From Candidatus Pacearchaeota archaeon (GTDB lineage: Archaea; Nanobdellota; Nanobdellia; Pacearchaeales; GW2011-AR1), in assembly GCA_017609045.1 (NCBI GenBank), contig JAFCES010000009.1, forward strand, positions 1 to 10,893: 10,893 bases of DNA, written 5' to 3'. The first letter of the stretch is position 1. Each line of letters opens with the position of its first letter. Both the position numbers and the translations under genes were made by a program. Under the pieces are notes generated by a model, which ran no database searches, was not told the DNA's origin, and saw only the letters and a list, made by a program, of their open reading frames with translations. Positions 1-5,487 of the stretch are shown piece by piece.

Positions 1-246
1 TATGAGTTTAGGACTACTGTTATAAGAGGTTATCATAATCCTGACATCTTGAAAAAAATTGGTGAGTGGCTCCTGGCTCTGAGTGGAAGGAAACCAAAAA
101 AATATTTTATTCAAAACTTTATTCCAAGGGAGAATAAGTTAGTGGATGAAAGGTTTGAGAAAATTAAGCAATTTACAGATGAGGAGTTGAAAAAATTAAA
201 GAATTCGGTTTTGAATTATTTTGAGAGAGTAGAAGTGAGAAGTTGA
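1..246 (+). CDS. nrdG: Anaerobic ribonucleotide reductase activating protein (radical SAM), C-terminal part only
   Basis: The frame is open from base 1 and ends at TGA 244-246, so about 81 C-terminal residues are present and the start lies outside the window. It begins YEFRTTVIRGYHNPDI, continues through KKYFIQNFIPRE, and ends with FTDEELKKLKNSV and FERVEVRS. This matches the C-terminus of archaeal NrdG-type radical SAM activases, where the end of the barrel (Y-x-F-R-T-T) is followed by a Y-x-x-Q-x-F-x-P segment and a closing V-E-V-R strand. The family uses a [4Fe-4S] cluster and S-adenosylmethionine to place a glycyl radical on class III ribonucleotide reductase (NrdD). The CxxxCxxC motif would lie upstream and cannot be checked. 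A TTG at 49 could be mistaken for a start, but the homology extends upstream of it. The next gene also serves deoxynucleotide metabolism. A related radical SAM activase is a less likely alternative. Confidence 0.8.
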   Translation, partial: YEFRTTVIRGYHNPDILKKIGEWLLALSGRKPKKYFIQNFIPRENKLVDERFEKIKQFTDEELKKLKNSVLNYFERVEVRS

Positions 247-251
247 ATATA

Positions 252-257
252 TTTTTT
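252..257 (+). terminator. Possible T-run terminator after nrdG
   Basis: Six consecutive T residues begin 6 nt after the nrdG stop codon, and further T-runs follow at 272-276 and 285-290. Archaeal polymerase can stop at U-runs without a hairpin, and no strong hairpin is visible here. The whole spacer is very AT-rich, so the call is weak. Confidence 0.3.
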
Positions 258-260
258 ATA

Positions 261-280
261 GTATATATTTATTTTTAAAC
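261..280 (+). promoter_or_regulatory. Putative TATA region for the kinase/deaminase gene
   Basis: The stretch contains two TATA-like elements, TATATATT (262-269) and TTTTTAAAC (272-280). The second is centred about 25 nt before the ATG at 301. With normal archaeal TATA-to-start spacing, transcription would begin at or just before the start codon, giving a leaderless or nearly leaderless message. No Shine-Dalgarno sequence precedes the ATG, which fits. Confidence 0.45.
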
Positions 281-300
281 TATGTTTTTTAGAAAGTAAA

Positions 301-528
301 ATGATAATTGGATTAACTGGAACAAAGGCTTCTGGGAAAGGAGAGGTGGCTGAGATTTTAAAGAAAAGAGGTTTTTTCTATTCTTCTCTTTCTGATAGAG
401 TTAGAGAAGAAGCTGGGAAGAGAGGATTTGTAAATTACAAGGTTAAAGACTTACAAGATATAGGTAATGAATTGAGAGAAAGGTTTGGCAGCGGTGTTTT
501 GGCTAAGAGAACCCTTGTTTTGTTTTGA
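301..528 (+). CDS. Truncated N-terminal P-loop kinase-like domain of a broken kinase-dCMP deaminase gene
   Basis: The 75-residue product starts MIIGLTGTKASGKGEVAEIL, with a Walker A loop (G7, G12, K13, G14) as in dephospho-CoA kinase/adenylate kinase-like P-loop proteins. It continues through SLSDRVREEAGKRG and LQDIGNELRERFGSGVLAKRT. In archaeal and phage-type relatives this domain is the N-terminal half of a single protein ending in dCMP deaminase. Here the reading stops at TGA 526-528, just where a middle segment of the kinase (in relatives including a V-I-D-G-I-R-N-P-like stretch) should follow. The next reading frame, one base back, resumes with FVLIAVDASLQDRF, the last core strand and helix. 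About 25-40 residues are therefore missing between the two pieces and the frame is shifted. It could be a decayed domain, an assembly error or, less likely, a retained short protein. A kinase role is doubtful as it stands. Confidence 0.7.
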   Translation: MIIGLTGTKASGKGEVAEILKKRGFFYSSLSDRVREEAGKRGFVNYKVKDLQDIGNELRERFGSGVLAKRTLVLF

Positions 529-1238
529 TAGCAGTAGATGCATCTCTACAAGATAGATTTGAAAGGCTTGTAAAAAGAGGCAGACCTAGTGACCCTGCAA
601 ATTGGCAAGATTTTATTGAGATGGATAGAAGAGACAGAGGAGAGAATGAGGAAGATTCAGGGCAACAAGTTGCAAGATGTATGGAGTTAGCTGATTTTAA
701 AATAAATAATAATGGTAGTTTAGAGGAGTTAAGAGAAAAAGTAGAAGAGATACTTAAAAAAATTATGAGAAGACCTTCTTGGGATGAGTATTTTATGAAA
801 ATGGCAGCGTTAGTTGCGGAAAGATCTACTTGTTTAAGACATAATGTTGGAGCTATAGTAGTAAAAGATAAGAGGGTTTTGACTACTGGTTATAATGGAG
901 CTGCAGCAGGAGTTAAAGATTGTTTTGAATTAGGATGTTTAAGAGATGAGTTAGGAATAGCAAGCGGAACAAGACATGAGATCTGTAGGGCTATACATGC
1001 AGAACAAAATGCTATAATTCAGGCAGGTTTGCATGGTATAAATATTTCTGGTTCTACTCTTTATTGTACACATACTCCTTGTATGATTTGTGCGAAAATG
1101 ATTGTTAACGCTGGAATTAAAGAGGTTGTGAGTTACCAGGATTATGCAGACCAAGAAGCAAGAAAATTTTTAGAAGAAGCAGGAGTTGAATTGAGAAAAG
1201 TTCCAAGGCCTGAGAATATAATTAAATTTAAAGATTAG
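525..1238 (+). CDS. dCMP deaminase with remnant of N-terminal kinase domain
   Basis: This enzyme family hydrolyses dCMP to dUMP, the precursor for thymidylate synthase. The deaminase domain begins at the internal ATG 765 (MRRPSWDEYFMKMA) and runs about 157 residues. Numbered from that Met, it has the zinc/catalytic HAE motif (H78, E80, in HAEQNAI) and the PCxxC motif (C106, C109, in TPCMIC), plus the typical GYNGAAAG loop. The 80 residues before ATG 765 (IAVDASLQDRFERL, GRPSDPANW, GQQVARCMELADF) are the C-terminal part of the P-loop kinase domain coded upstream. TTG 525 overlaps the upstream TGA, so reinitiation there is possible; initiation at ATG 765 would give a clean stand-alone deaminase. 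The true start is therefore uncertain. The deaminase motifs are intact and this half looks functional. Confidence 0.88.
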   Translation: MIAVDASLQDRFERLVKRGRPSDPANWQDFIEMDRRDRGENEEDSGQQVARCMELADFKINNNGSLEELREKVEEILKKIMRRPSWDEYFMKMAALVAERSTCLRHNVGAIVVKDKRVLTTGYNGAAAGVKDCFELGCLRDELGIASGTRHEICRAIHAEQNAIIQAGLHGINISGSTLYCTHTPCMICAKMIVNAGIKEVVSYQDYADQEARKFLEEAGVELRKVPRPENIIKFKD

Positions 1239-1242
1239 AAAA

Positions 1243-1251
1243 ATTTATAAG
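1243..1251 (+). promoter_or_regulatory. TATA box for the thioredoxin gene
   Basis: ATTTATAAG lies 5 nt after the deaminase stop codon and 57 nt before the thioredoxin ATG. Initiation about 25 nt downstream would give a leader of roughly 35 nt that includes the GGGGGTGA ribosome-binding sequence. Confidence 0.55.
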
Positions 1252-1284
1252 TGTTAATCTCTGAAGCTTTACAGGTTTATTTGA

Positions 1285-1292
1285 GGGGGTGA
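1285..1292 (+). promoter_or_regulatory. Distant Shine-Dalgarno-like site before trxA
   Basis: GGGGGTGA resembles the archaeal consensus GGAGGTGA, but 15 nt separate it from the ATG at 1308, longer than usual. Nearer starts in other frames meet stops at once: GTG 1289 stops after five codons and TTG 1281 after three. The ATG at 1308 therefore remains the best start. Confidence 0.4.
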
Positions 1293-1307
1293 AGGAAGAA
1301 AAGTAAA

Positions 1308-1637
1308 ATGCCAGGAAATAACGAGAAAGCAGTTGAAATTTCAGCTAATGAATTTGAAAGCACTATCAGCCAACCTCTGGTAGTAATAGATTTCTATGCT
1401 GAATGGTGTATGCCTTGTCTTATGATGGCTCCGATTATTGAGGAGATGGCTGAAAAATTTCCTGAAATTAAGTTCGCAAAGATAAATGTAGACGATAATT
1501 CTGAAATATCTAGGAAGTTTAAAGTAATGAGCATACCCACCATCATATTCTTTAAGCAGGGGAAAGAGGTAGAAAGGATTACAGGTTCTCTTTCATCAGA
1601 ACAATTAGAAGAGAAGTTGAAGGTTTATATAAAATAG
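1308..1637 (+). CDS. trxA: Thioredoxin
   Basis: This is a complete 109-residue single-domain thioredoxin, the normal size. The active site is WCMPC (C34, C37) after VVIDFYAEW, and the cis-proline is in SIPT (P77), followed by the IIFFKQGKEVERITGSL strand-loop pattern. The family reduces protein disulfides in the cytoplasm, drawing electrons from a thioredoxin reductase. The dipeptide between the cysteines is Met-Pro, not the classical Gly-Pro, which usually shifts redox potential or partner choice. There is no signal peptide or membrane segment. It has its own TATA box at 1243-1251. Its neighbours nrdG and dCMP deaminase suggest, by context only, that it may be a reductant for ribonucleotide reductase. 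A glutaredoxin-like redoxin is less likely because the thioredoxin core pattern is clear. Confidence 0.93.
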   Translation: MPGNNEKAVEISANEFESTISQPLVVIDFYAEWCMPCLMMAPIIEEMAEKFPEIKFAKINVDDNSEISRKFKVMSIPTIIFFKQGKEVERITGSLSSEQLEEKLKVYIK

Positions 1638-1653
1638 TCACAAACCATAAAGA

Positions 1654-1662
1654 TTTTTAAAT
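1654..1662 (+). promoter_or_regulatory. TATA box for tRNA-Lys
   Basis: TTTTTAAAT is centred about 26 nt upstream of the first tRNA base (G1684), the standard archaeal spacing. T-runs between it and the tRNA (1666-1670 and 1673-1676) may also end the thioredoxin transcript. Confidence 0.6.
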
Positions 1663-1683
1663 ATTGTTTTTCTTTTCATTAGT

Positions 1684-1804
1684 GGATCCGTAGCTCAGCC
1701 TGGTTAGAGCACCGGCCTTTTAAGAAACTTAAAGGATGATTCGCCAAAGAAACCTTGGTTTCTTGGCAAGCCGGGTGTCGAGGGTTCAAATCCCTCCGGA
1801 TCCA
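1684..1804 (+). tRNA. tRNA-Lys(UUU) with an intron of about 46 nt
   Basis: Acceptor GGATCCG (1684-1690) pairs perfectly with CGGATCC (1797-1803), with discriminator A1804. The D arm is GCTC/GAGC and the T arm GAGGG-TTCAAAT-CCCTC. The anticodon stem CCGGC (1712-1716) pairs with GCCGG (1770-1774) once an intron is removed, giving loop CTTTTAA and anticodon TTT (1719-1721). The mature length is 75 nt and CCA is not encoded. The canonical 37/38 position puts the intron at 1723-1768, although shifts of one base either way give the same mature sequence. GAAAC (1724-1728) can pair with GTTTC (1758-1762), placing UAA in the 5' bulge, but the central helix is poor, so the splice motif would be a relaxed bulge-helix-bulge. 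A competing hairpin pairs 1743-1753 with 1758-1767. Confidence 0.93.
1723..1768 (+). other. Intron of tRNA-Lys
   Basis: This 46-nt insert interrupts the anticodon loop after A1722 (position 37). It encodes no protein. It can form a long hairpin, GCCAA(A)GAAACC against GGTTTCTTGGC, at 1743-1767 with one bulged A. The exact boundaries are ambiguous by one base because A1722/A1723 and A1768/A1769 repeat. Confidence 0.8.
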
Positions 1805-1809
1805 TTTTT
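1805..1809 (+). terminator. T-run terminator of tRNA-Lys
   Basis: Five T residues directly follow the discriminator base of the tRNA, which is typical for archaeal tRNA gene ends. Confidence 0.4.
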
Positions 1810-1853
1810 CTAAGATAGGAAGAGAAGATAGGATATTTAAAGCTATATAGAAA

Positions 1854-1863
1854 GATTTAAAAA
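1854..1863 (+). promoter_or_regulatory. Putative TATA box upstream of rpoH
   Basis: GATTTAAAAA is the best TATA-like element between the tRNA and rpoH. It predicts a start near 1885 and a leader of about 85 nt. A second candidate, TAAATAAA (1931-1938), would give a leader of about 10 nt. The sequence does not decide between them. Confidence 0.4.
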
Positions 1864-1917
1864 CCTCTATTTATGTCTTTTAGTATTGTTGAGTTGTAAA
1901 GGTAATTATGTCACTTT

Positions 1918-1947
1918 CCTTACTCATACCTAAATAAACCTTACTCA
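1918..1947 (+). repeat. 9-bp direct repeat upstream of rpoH
   Basis: CCTTACTCA occurs at 1918-1926 and again at 1939-1947, exactly 21 bp apart, or about two helical turns. The repeats flank the alternative TATA-like TAAATAAA. This arrangement would suit a regulator binding one face of the DNA, but it may be chance. Confidence 0.35.
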
Positions 1948-1970
1948 CAATTCCAAAATCTGGACAAAAA

Positions 1971-2177
1971 ATGCATATTCTACAGCCAAAACACTCAAAG
2001 CTGAAAAAAGAAGAGGTCGACAAACTCTTAACTGAATTGAATATTTCACTTTCTCAATTACCAAAAATAAAGGCGGAAGACCCTTCTTTACCAGAAGGTT
2101 GTGAAATTGGAGATGTAATAAAAATAGAGAGGAAAGAAAAAGATAAAGTTGTGGTTTATTATAGAGTTGTGGTATAA
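1971..2177 (+). CDS. rpoH: RNA polymerase subunit H (Rpo5, Rpb5 C-terminal-like)
   Basis: The 68-residue protein has the family pattern: MHILQPKHSKLKKEEVDKLL at the start, LSQLPKIKAEDPSL in the middle, IGDVIKIERK and the terminal YYRVVV strand. Archaeal H corresponds to the C-terminal domain of eukaryotic Rpb5 and forms part of the lower jaw of RNA polymerase that contacts downstream DNA. Its length is slightly short for the family (about 75-85). It stands directly before rpoB, as in most archaea, but with a 61-bp spacer carrying a separate TATA-like box. No Shine-Dalgarno is visible before the ATG. The identification is firm. Confidence 0.95.
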   Translation: MHILQPKHSKLKKEEVDKLLTELNISLSQLPKIKAEDPSLPEGCEIGDVIKIERKEKDKVVVYYRVVV

Positions 2178-2205
2178 TGAAAATGGAACATTTTCAAATA
2201 TTCAA

Positions 2206-2214
2206 ATTTAAAAA
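2206..2214 (+). promoter_or_regulatory. TATA box for rpoB, predicting a leaderless mRNA
   Basis: ATTTAAAAA is centred about 28 nt upstream of the rpoB ATG, so initiation should fall at or within a few bases of the start codon. No ribosome-binding sequence lies between, which fits leaderless translation. ATATTCAAA flanks the box at 2198-2206 and 2217-2225. Confidence 0.5.
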
Positions 2215-2238
2215 AAATATTCAAAAAATCTGAACATA

Positions 2239-5200
2239 ATGGAAAAACATCTTATTGTAAAAAAATATTTACAAGAACACTCGCTTGTAGAATCAAATAT
2301 TCTCTCTTTTAATAATTTTATTGAGGAGCGAATGCAGCAGGTTGTTAATGAATTGAATGAAAACTTACCTACTGAAGATACAGAAATTAAATTGGGAAGG
2401 ATAAGGGTAGAGAAGCCGAACGTTATAGAGGCTGATGGTTCTGTTAGCCATATAACACCAACAGAGGCTAGATTAAGAAGCTTAACTTATTCTGCTCCCA
2501 TATTTCTTGAGATAAGTGTTAGGCAGGGGCAGCAGACAGAAAGTCATGATGTAGAAATTGGAAGAATTCCTGTGATGGTGAAAAGCAAAATCTGTAATAT
2601 TTATGGGATGTCTAAAGAAGAAATGGAAGAAGCTCTAATTGACCCTCTTGATCCTGGCGGTTACTTCATCATTAATGGAAATGAAAGAGTTATGGTTTTG
2701 TCTGAGGATTTAGCTGCTAACCAAGCTTTCATTGAAAAAAAAGATAAAGTTAGTCTGAGATTATTTAGTAGAAGAGGAGCTTACAGAATTCCAATTTCTA
2801 TATCTGAAACCTCTGAGGGAATTATACAAGTCTCTTTCTCAAGATTCAGAGATATACCCTCTGTGGTTTTGTTGAAAGCCCTTGGAATGCTAAAAGAAGC
2901 AGAGATAGCTAAATATATAGGAAAAGAAACAGACAGCTTAATTGTAAACCTGTATGAGTTTTCTGAAATAGCCTCGGCTGAAGAGGCTATGATGTTTATG
3001 GCTGAGAAATCAGCTTTACAGGGAACAAAAAAAGAAATACTGGACAGAGTAAAACAGAGAATAGATAACTATTTCATGCCCCACATAGGAACAAAAAGGG
3101 AAAATAGGATGGAGAAAGCTATTACTCTCTGCAAATTTATCAAACAGTTTTTAATAGCAAAAGAAAAGCCAGAGGTAGTGACAGATAAAGACCATTATGC
3201 AAATAAAAGAATCAAACTTTCTGGAGACCTGCTTGCTGATCTTTTTCGTGTTAACTTAAATATCTTAGTGAGAGATATACAATACTCTCTTACTAAAACA
3301 ATAAAGAGAAGAAAGTTTTATAGTTTAAAGACAATTGCAAAATCTACTTTATTTTCGAGAAGAATAGAGTCTGCTATAGCTACTGGAAGCTGGATTGGTG
3401 AAAGGACAGGGGTAACTCAAAATATGGATAAAACCAATTATCTTTCTGTGCTTTCTCAATTACAGAGAGTTTCAAGTATATTACCTGGCGAACAGGAAAA
3501 TTTTCTTGCAAGAACTTTACATCCTACTCATTATGGAAGATTCTGCCCTATTGAAACACCAGAAGGAACAGAAATTGGATTAAGAAAGAATCTTGCTTTA
3601 TTAGCAAGAATTTCCACTTCTGTAGCTTTGGACGACTCTGAGTTTATAGCTAAACTAGAAAGTATGGGAATGCAAAAGCATATAGAGGAACAAGAAGAGT
3701 TTGATGTTTTCTTCAATGGAAGATTTATAGGAAGTTGTGAAGAAGGAGAGGAATTTGTAAGAAAAGTGAGAGAGGAAAGGAGAAAAGCTGCCCTGCCTTT
3801 TGAGTTGAGTATACGGTTGGATAAAATTATGAAAACAGTATACATATCAACAGAGGTAGGTAGGGTTTTAAGACCCTTAATTATCGTGGAAAATGGAAAA
3901 AGCAAATTAAAGCCAGAACATGAAAAGCTTTTAGAAGAAGGAAAAATAAGTTGGGGTGACTTGTTAAGTCAGGGTATTATTGAGTATCTGGATGCGAGTG
4001 AAGAAGAGAATGTATTGGTTGCTTTAAAAAGATCTGATCTCACAGAAGAACATACTCATCTTGAAATAGATAGTGTGGCTTGTCTCGGTGTTATTACCTC
4101 TCTTGTATCTTATACCAACCACGATCATCCACCTAGGCTATTGAGAGGAAGCAAAACTCTTAAACAAGCTCTTGGCATTTATGCTGGAAATTTTCCTATC
4201 AGGTTGGATACTGATGTAAGCTTATTGCATTACCCTCAAAAACCAATTGTGAAGAGTTTTATTTATGATACTCTAAACGTTTATCCTGCTGGACAGAATT
4301 TTGTTGTAGCTATAATGACCTATGAGGGCTATAATCTTGAGGATGCTCTAGTTTTAAATAAAGCAAGTGTTGATAGAGGTTTGGGAAGAAGTAGTTATTT
4401 TAGGCCATATACTTCTACTGAACTATATTATGCTGGAAATCTAAAAGATGAAATTTGTATTCCAGAAAAAGATACTTCTGGTTATAAAACAGAAGAATCT
4501 TATAGGTATTTGGAGGATGATGGTATAGTCTATCCTGAAGCTAAGCTTGTTGAAGGAGAGGTTGTTATTGGAAAGACAAGTCCTCCAAAGTTTTTGTCAG
4601 AAGCTCGTGAAATAACAATAAGAACAAGAAAAGAGACCTCCTCAGTCATAAGACAGGAAGAAAAAGGAATTGTGGATATGATTTTCATTACAATAGATAA
4701 TGAGGGAAATAAGATAGCTCATGTCAGAACGAGAGATATAAGAAATCCTGAGCTTGGAGACAAGTTCTCTGCTCCCCACGGTCAAAAAGGTATTATAGGA
4801 GCTATAGTACCAGAGGAGAATATACCTTTTACTGCTCGAGGAATCAAACCAGACCTTATTTTTAATCCTCATGGTATTCCAACAAGAATGTCCATAGGCT
4901 ATCTCATTGAATTGTTAGCAGGAAAAGTAGGGAGTGTTGCAGGCAGAGAAGTTGACGGGACAAGTTTTTCTGGCGAAAAAGTAGAGGAGTTAGAAAAGCA
5001 GATGAAGGAGTTAGGTTTTAGATATGATGGTAAAGAAACCATGTATGATCCTATTTCTGGAAAAATAATGAAAGCTAAAATTTTCATAGGAAACATGTAT
5101 TATCTTAAGTTGAAGTATATGGTTAGTAATAAAATGCATGCTCGAGCTTCTGGTAAAGTTCAGCTCCTTACAAGACAGCCAATAGAAGGGAGAGCAAGAG

Positions 5201-5487
5201 GAGGAGCTTTACGTTTAGGAGAAATGGAACAACAAGCTTTAGTTGCTCATGGTGCTTCCTTGTTGTTGAAAGAAAGATACGATTCTGATAAAGTTGTTAT
5301 CTATGTTTGTAATAAGTGTGGGCATCTAGCAATTAAAGATCATATAAAAAACAAGATTATTTGTCCTGTTTGTGGTGGTAATGAAGCTGAACCTGTAGAA
5401 GTTTCATATGCTTTCAAACTTTTACTTGAAGAGTTACAAGGTATTCATCTCTCTACTAAATTTGAACTTAAGAATAAGTATGAGTGA
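2239..5487 (+). CDS. rpoB: RNA polymerase subunit B (Rpo2), unsplit
   Basis: This 1082-residue chain is the complete second-largest RNA polymerase subunit in one piece (B'' plus B'), whereas methanogens and haloarchaea split it. Landmarks in order: NGNERVMVLSEDLAANQAF in the N-terminal half; GERTGVTQNMDKTNYLSVLS; RTLHPTHYGRFCPIETPEGT in the fork region; EVGRVLRPLIIVENGK; EGYNLEDALVLNKAS (residues 696-710); GDKFSAPHGQKG (840-851); GIPTRMSIGYLIELLAGK; GRARGGALRLGEMEQQAL; and a C-terminal zinc site C1024, C1027, C1042, C1045. Together with RpoA it forms the catalytic cleft. Length is near the archaeal norm (about 1,120). The usual THWG is THYG here, a mild change. The gene ends inside the rpoA start (ATG/GTG region, 4-bp overlap), so translation is probably coupled. 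The likely start is ATG 2239, read from a leaderless message. Confidence 0.98.
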   Translation: MEKHLIVKKYLQEHSLVESNILSFNNFIEERMQQVVNELNENLPTEDTEIKLGRIRVEKPNVIEADGSVSHITPTEARLRSLTYSAPIFLEISVRQGQQTESHDVEIGRIPVMVKSKICNIYGMSKEEMEEALIDPLDPGGYFIINGNERVMVLSEDLAANQAFIEKKDKVSLRLFSRRGAYRIPISISETSEGIIQVSFSRFRDIPSVVLLKALGMLKEAEIAKYIGKETDSLIVNLYEFSEIASAEEAMMFMAEKSALQGTKKEILDRVKQRIDNYFMPHIGTKRENRMEKAITLCKFIKQFLIAKEKPEVVTDKDHYANKRIKLSGDLLADLFRVNLNILVRDIQYSLTKTIKRRKFYSLKTIAKSTLFSRRIESAIATGSWIGERTGVTQNMDKTNYLSVLSQLQRVSSILPGEQENFLARTLHPTHYGRFCPIETPEGTEIGLRKNLALLARISTSVALDDSEFIAKLESMGMQKHIEEQEEFDVFFNGRFIGSCEEGEEFVRKVREERRKAALPFELSIRLDKIMKTVYISTEVGRVLRPLIIVENGKSKLKPEHEKLLEEGKISWGDLLSQGIIEYLDASEEENVLVALKRSDLTEEHTHLEIDSVACLGVITSLVSYTNHDHPPRLLRGSKTLKQALGIYAGNFPIRLDTDVSLLHYPQKPIVKSFIYDTLNVYPAGQNFVVAIMTYEGYNLEDALVLNKASVDRGLGRSSYFRPYTSTELYYAGNLKDEICIPEKDTSGYKTEESYRYLEDDGIVYPEAKLVEGEVVIGKTSPPKFLSEAREITIRTRKETSSVIRQEEKGIVDMIFITIDNEGNKIAHVRTRDIRNPELGDKFSAPHGQKGIIGAIVPEENIPFTARGIKPDLIFNPHGIPTRMSIGYLIELLAGKVGSVAGREVDGTSFSGEKVEELEKQMKELGFRYDGKETMYDPISGKIMKAKIFIGNMYYLKLKYMVSNKMHARASGKVQLLTRQPIEGRARGGALRLGEMEQQALVAHGASLLLKERYDSDKVVIYVCNKCGHLAIKDHIKNKIICPVCGGNEAEPVEVSYAFKLLLEELQGIHLSTKFELKNKYE

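Noticed and set aside
49..246. Separate 65-residue protein starting at TTG 49.
   Set aside because: The frame and the NrdG-like sequence continue upstream to base 1, so this is an internal part of a gene cut by the window edge.
511..530. Programmed -1 frameshift joining the kinase and deaminase frames at the T-rich TTGTTTTGTTTTGA.
   Set aside because: A -1 shift would join the frames, but the product would still lack the middle kinase segment, and no good slippery heptamer in the correct phase is visible. Deletion damage or an assembly error explains it better.
1743..1767. Strong hairpin read as an intrinsic terminator.
   Set aside because: It lies inside the tRNA intron with no T-run after it, and the tRNA exons on both sides are intact and must be co-transcribed.
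1723..1768. C/D box guide RNA hidden in the tRNA intron, as known for some archaeal tRNA introns.
   Set aside because: GGATGAT at 1734-1740 only loosely resembles box C, and there is no CTGA box D in the intron.
1908..1937. Nine-codon open frame (MSLSLLIPK) upstream of rpoH as a leader peptide.
   Set aside because: It is very short, preceded only by a weak AAAGGT, and shows no attenuator-like alternative hairpins. Such a frame is expected by chance.
3531..3905. 124-codon minus-strand open frame within rpoB.
   Set aside because: It lies wholly opposite conserved rpoB coding sequence and has no recognisable protein features, as do the other antisense frames in rpoB, rpoA, nusA and rpsL.
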